Shown here piece after piece: positions 46,094 through 49,169 of a stretch of 49,169 bases of DNA (position 1 is its first letter; each line of letters begins with the position of its first letter). The DNA is taken from positions 1 through 49,169 of the forward strand of contig MU616723.1 of the NCBI GenBank assembly GCA_025201705.1, given 5' to 3'. A program made the position numbers and the translations under genes. The notes under the pieces are model-generated. The model ran no database searches. It was not told where the DNA came from and was given only the letters and a program-made list of their open reading frames with translations. This stretch comes from Dissophora ornata. Lineage: Eukaryota > Mortierellomycota > Mortierellomycetes > Mortierellales > Mortierellaceae.

Positions 46094-46573
46094 GCGCTCT
46101 CGCCTTGTATATTTCACTCTTTCCACTCTTTCTACTCTTTTGGTTCTCAATCAGTCGCTCAATCAATCGGAATCAATTCAACGCTACTCTACTGCTCTCT
46201 CATACTCTACTACAGTACACTCCACGCCTCCCTCAACACACGCCCAACAACAGCTGCACACAAACAACATCAACAGCAACAGCAACAAAACAACAACAAA
46301 CAAAAGGTCCCCGACCCTTTCTTCATCGTTGCTTTACCTTCCCTTCCCTCTTCCTTCTTTCCTCATCACGACTCTCTCGCTTCATTCCCCATCCATCCAT
46401 CCGTCACTCCATCTCCTCCCCTCCCCTCCCGCCCTCCAAACTGATCCACCGGTCTTGACCTTCTGCAGTGGCCTGAGAGAAAGAGCGAGACCCATCCTCT
46501 CTTTCACCTCTCCCTCCTCCCACCCTTGTCCCATATCCTCTGCCCCTGTCGCTGTCCCCCCTCTCGAGCTGCC
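46094..46573 (+). promoter_or_regulatory. ATG-free leader of the cyclin gene with TATA-like element
   Basis: A TATATTT at 46108-46114 is followed by CTTTCCACTC-type repeats, a CAA-rich stretch (about 46240-46310) and then a strongly pyrimidine-rich stretch to the start codon. There is no ATG between 46094 and the cyclin ATG at 46574, whereas ATGs are frequent just upstream. This fits a long scanned 5' UTR of about 430 nt that begins shortly after the TATA-like element. Confidence 0.5.
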
Positions 46574-48976
46574 ATGTATCCAGCTACTCCTCACAACCAC
46601 CTGCAGCAGCAGCAGCAGCAGCAACAGCAGCACCCCCATCAAACCCTGGCCCCACTGACTGTGCAGCAGCAGCAGCCCTCGTACCCGTATCACCACCCAA
46701 CACCGCCCTACTATAGTCAGACCGAGGTATATCAAGGCTACTCAAAAGGCCCTGCCCCTGCACAACAGCAGCAACAGCCGCAACCGCAACCTCAGCAACA
46801 AAAGTACCTTGCCACTCCCTCCAATTCCTTTCCCCAGCCCGCCCCAGCTATGTCCTGTTCCCACATCGTACCACAGCACCACTCGCACCAGCTGTCTGAG
46901 CAGCAACAGCCACAGCGAGCAACTGCTCCCTTGGTGATCAACACCAAAATCGTCGCTCCCGCCGCAAACATCCCCGCCGCACCTGTGCAGCCCACTTCCT
47001 CCTCCTCTTCTTCATCATCAAGTAGAAAGCAGCAGCAACATTCAATAGTGCAGTTGGCCGAGTTTGCTGCCCACATGGTCTGCTATTTGCTCTACGGTCA
47101 CCAGAATCCAAGGAAACAGAACCATAGCCAATGCTCCGGAACTCCTCCTTCATCTATCCCATCCTCTCCCCTGCCCAATCTCAGCTCGTCTTCCCCCTGT
47201 CCTTGCGAGGTCTGCAGTCGCATCGCCCCTTACTCGCCTGCTCGATCGGCCCCTGTCTCTGGCTCCAGCAGCTCTGGCTATCATCACCACCACCAGCCCT
47301 CAGCCCGACCAACCCATCGGAGAATTATGTCCGAGTCGGATATTGTGCAGCCAAAGCCAATGTTTCGCAAGTTCTGTCTAGATGTCCTGAGTGCGACTTT
47401 GCTCTCACCGAGTGTGATCCTGCTATCGCTCAAGTACATCCAGCAGTTGATGATCAACCTCAAAGAATCCAACAAGATCGTCAACACGGGCGATGGTGCC
47501 GAGTATCGCTTCTTCACAGGTGCATTGATCCTGGCCAACAAGTTCTTGGACGACAATACCTTCACCAACAAGACATGGGCGGATATCACAGGCATGAAGA
47601 TCAAGGATGTGAACCACCTTGAGATGCAGTTCTTGAACGGTATCGACTTCCGCCTTTTCACCAGCTCTGCCCACTACACAGAGTGGCTCGCAAACCTGAC
47701 TCAGTTCACCTGCACCTACATGCCATCGCAGCATCAGGTGGCGTATCAGCAACAGGCAGCAGCGGCCCAGTCTCCGATTTCACCTATGGATCATACCACC
47801 ATGCCAGTGGAGAGTTCAGGCTCAGCAGGGACAACGCGCCAGCATGGATCGGGATCAGGCTACAACCATAGCAGCAGCACTCAGGGCACTGGTTCGTTGT
47901 CGCTTTCAATGGCTTCGATTTCACACTACATCGACTCTGTGAAGCAGATCAATCAAAAAACCGGCTCGAGCTCGCGCTATCAACGGGCACCTGTTTCCAC
48001 AGCTTATAGTCAACAAAGCCAAGCCCCCATCAGCTCAGTGGCATACTCTTCACAGTCTCAGTACATGTCATCGAATGGACCGCACAGTGCTGGGTCGTAT
48101 CAGGGACCTACTTCGTCCTACACTTCGTCGCCAACTGCAATGCCATATGGTTATCAACAAGGAGCTCCAGAGCCTGCTCAGCGTAAGAGGTCTGCTATTG
48201 TCGCCTTTGACGACTTTATTGATCAGGCACCTAGCTACGATATGGGATCTCAGCCTCGTTCGACACAGCCGACCGTCATGGTACCTACACACAAGCGCTC
48301 TTCTTCATCCATGTCGACATTGATGAGCATGAGTGCTTCACAGGAGATGATGTCGGCAGGACCGTCGCCTTTGCTTCAGCATCAACGACACCAGCAGCGC
48401 CCGGCATTCTCTCACCGAGCCAGCAGTGGATCTCTTTCGGCTTCGTTCAGGGGTCAGCACCAGCGCAACGCATCAGGCAGCTATTACATCGATATGACTG
48501 GATATTCGACCTCATCATCGTCTTATGGTCAGGACATCTCGTCGATGCCAGCCAACACGTACTCGCGCCCAGGTGCAGTCCACCCATTGGAGAAAGATCA
48601 AGACTATTGCTATCGCCCAACATCGCGAGCGGAAGCGCCCTATCCCTCCGTGCCACACTCCATGCACCACCACCATCACCACCATCATCACCGGTCAATG
48701 TCATCAGGTCGCAGTTCCCAGCAGGGTTACCACCCCTCGACGCCTCCTCAGTACTCGCCCAACAAGTGTGAGCTGTCTTGCCAGTCCATGGGATGCGGAC
48801 CGAACGCGGGCGCGAGAGGTGCTTATGAGGTTGACCCTCGTTTATGGGGACCCTTGGACAGTTTGTCATTGTATGCGATTACGACACAAGCTGCGAAACG
48901 TGTTGTGGCTCAGGGCAAGGCTCTCTCGGCATCTGCTAATGGACTCCACATGTACTACCCGACGACTCTTGCCTAA
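46574..48976 (+). CDS. Pcl/Clg1-type cyclin (PHO80-like), intronless
   Basis: A single open frame of 800 residues. ATG 46574 is the first AUG of the leader; the frame is open further upstream but without an ATG. The N-terminal 160 residues are Gln-, Pro- and His-rich with runs of 9-10 Gln. A cyclin domain spans about 165-380: FAAHMVCYLLYGHQNP, then FRKFCLDVLSATLLSPSVIL, YRFFTGALILANKFLDDNTF, TNKTWADITGMKIKDVNHLE and FLNGIDFRLF, with a Ser/Pro/Cys insertion between the first helix and the rest. The C-terminal half is disordered, Ser/Gln/Tyr-rich, with nine consecutive His. Such cyclins activate the Pho85/Cdk5-type kinase in nutrient, glycogen, polarity and cell-cycle control. The order KFLDDNTFTNKTWADI is typical of the Pcl/PHO80 family (PF08613-like). 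Which Pcl subgroup is not resolved. Confidence 0.88.
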   Translation: MYPATPHNHLQQQQQQQQQHPHQTLAPLTVQQQQPSYPYHHPTPPYYSQTEVYQGYSKGPAPAQQQQQPQPQPQQQKYLATPSNSFPQPAPAMSCSHIVPQHHSHQLSEQQQPQRATAPLVINTKIVAPAANIPAAPVQPTSSSSSSSSSRKQQQHSIVQLAEFAAHMVCYLLYGHQNPRKQNHSQCSGTPPSSIPSSPLPNLSSSSPCPCEVCSRIAPYSPARSAPVSGSSSSGYHHHHQPSARPTHRRIMSESDIVQPKPMFRKFCLDVLSATLLSPSVILLSLKYIQQLMINLKESNKIVNTGDGAEYRFFTGALILANKFLDDNTFTNKTWADITGMKIKDVNHLEMQFLNGIDFRLFTSSAHYTEWLANLTQFTCTYMPSQHQVAYQQQAAAAQSPISPMDHTTMPVESSGSAGTTRQHGSGSGYNHSSSTQGTGSLSLSMASISHYIDSVKQINQKTGSSSRYQRAPVSTAYSQQSQAPISSVAYSSQSQYMSSNGPHSAGSYQGPTSSYTSSPTAMPYGYQQGAPEPAQRKRSAIVAFDDFIDQAPSYDMGSQPRSTQPTVMVPTHKRSSSSMSTLMSMSASQEMMSAGPSPLLQHQRHQQRPAFSHRASSGSLSASFRGQHQRNASGSYYIDMTGYSTSSSSYGQDISSMPANTYSRPGAVHPLEKDQDYCYRPTSRAEAPYPSVPHSMHHHHHHHHHRSMSSGRSSQQGYHPSTPPQYSPNKCELSCQSMGCGPNAGARGAYEVDPRLWGPLDSLSLYAITTQAAKRVVAQGKALSASANGLHMYYPTTLA

Positions 48977-49169
48977 AGAGCCGGGGGGAGGAAAGACAAA
49001 AACAAACAGAAGTGCTTTTTGTGTTTTTTTTTAATTCATGTTTTATCCCAGTTCCTTTCACGGGGATAGCCATTTGAAATGGCTCATCTCTCTCTCTATC
49101 AATCTTGTATTTTTTTTTCCACTCTCTTGTTTGCATTTTGCTTCCCATTTTTTTTTTTTCTTATTCTTT
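48977..49169 (+). other. 3' flank of the cyclin gene
   Basis: A/T-rich sequence with several T-runs. A short perfect inverted repeat with 7-nt arms (AGCCATT/AATGGCT, 49068-49084) may form a small hairpin in the 3' UTR. No canonical AATAAA is present before the window ends, so the 3' end is probably cut off. Confidence 0.4.

Noticed and set aside
46011..46658. 215-codon frame overlapping the cyclin start
   Set aside because: Its Ser/Thr/Pro/Leu content simply reflects the CT- and CAA-rich leader; it is out of frame with the cyclin and has no domain. Kept only as a possible uORF in the findings.

Overview
This is a eukaryotic window, and everything in it points to an early-diverging filamentous fungus, most likely Mortierellomycota (Mortierella sensu lato). 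The genes carry many short introns (about 55-165 nt, GT...AG, often with a CTAAC/CTRAY-like branch site). Intergenic DNA is full of A/T homopolymers and CT/GA microsatellites. A NACHT-pentapeptide-WD40 protein of a type I associate with large Mortierellaceae families is present. The taxonomic call is inference; no rRNA or marker gene lies in the window. No tRNA, rRNA, CRISPR array or intact transposon was found.

Layout. 1-8 kb holds metabolic and secreted enzymes: a secreted pepsin-like aspartic protease (+), a ureidoglycolate lyase of the allantoin pathway (+), and a secreted carboxylesterase (-) with an unusual four-cysteine N-terminal domain resembling a C-type-lectin fold. 7.5-13.8 kb holds one large NLR-like gene (-), with NACHT, pentapeptide and 15 near-identical WD40 repeats, and beside its 3' end a decayed fragment of a second copy. 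14.6-17.1 kb holds a mitochondrial acyl-carrier-like protein (-) without the phosphopantetheine serine, head-to-head with a GT31-like type II membrane protein (+). 17.2-40.9 kb is a block of conserved housekeeping genes with alternating orientation: MON2 (-), WDR7/rabconnectin-3 beta (+), an F-BAR/SH3 protein of the Cdc15/Hof1/Imp2 type (-) and the proteasome adaptor ECM29 (+). A gene-poor 5.2 kb stretch follows. The window ends with an intronless Pcl/Clg1-type cyclin (+).

Gene models were assembled by hand from reading frame, splice sites, codon phase and remembered family conservation. All multi-exon models close in phase from ATG to stop: protease 400 aa, lyase 202, esterase 712, NLR 1849, GT31-like 479, MON2 1789, WDR7 1234, F-BAR/SH3 661, ECM29 1860.

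How the genes fit together. MON2 (Golgi/endosome trafficking scaffold) and WDR7 (V-ATPase regulation on endosomes) share a 312-bp divergent promoter. The F-BAR/SH3 protein (membrane-cortex scaffold) and ECM29 (which links proteasomes to endosomal components) share a 747-bp one. This is suggestive of an endomembrane/cortex neighbourhood but is unproven. The most interesting items are the lectin-like/esterase fusion, the NLR with HET-type variable WD40 positions and its nearby relic, the serine-less ACP, and a splice acceptor in ECM29 sitting on an 18-A run whose intron is translatable in frame.
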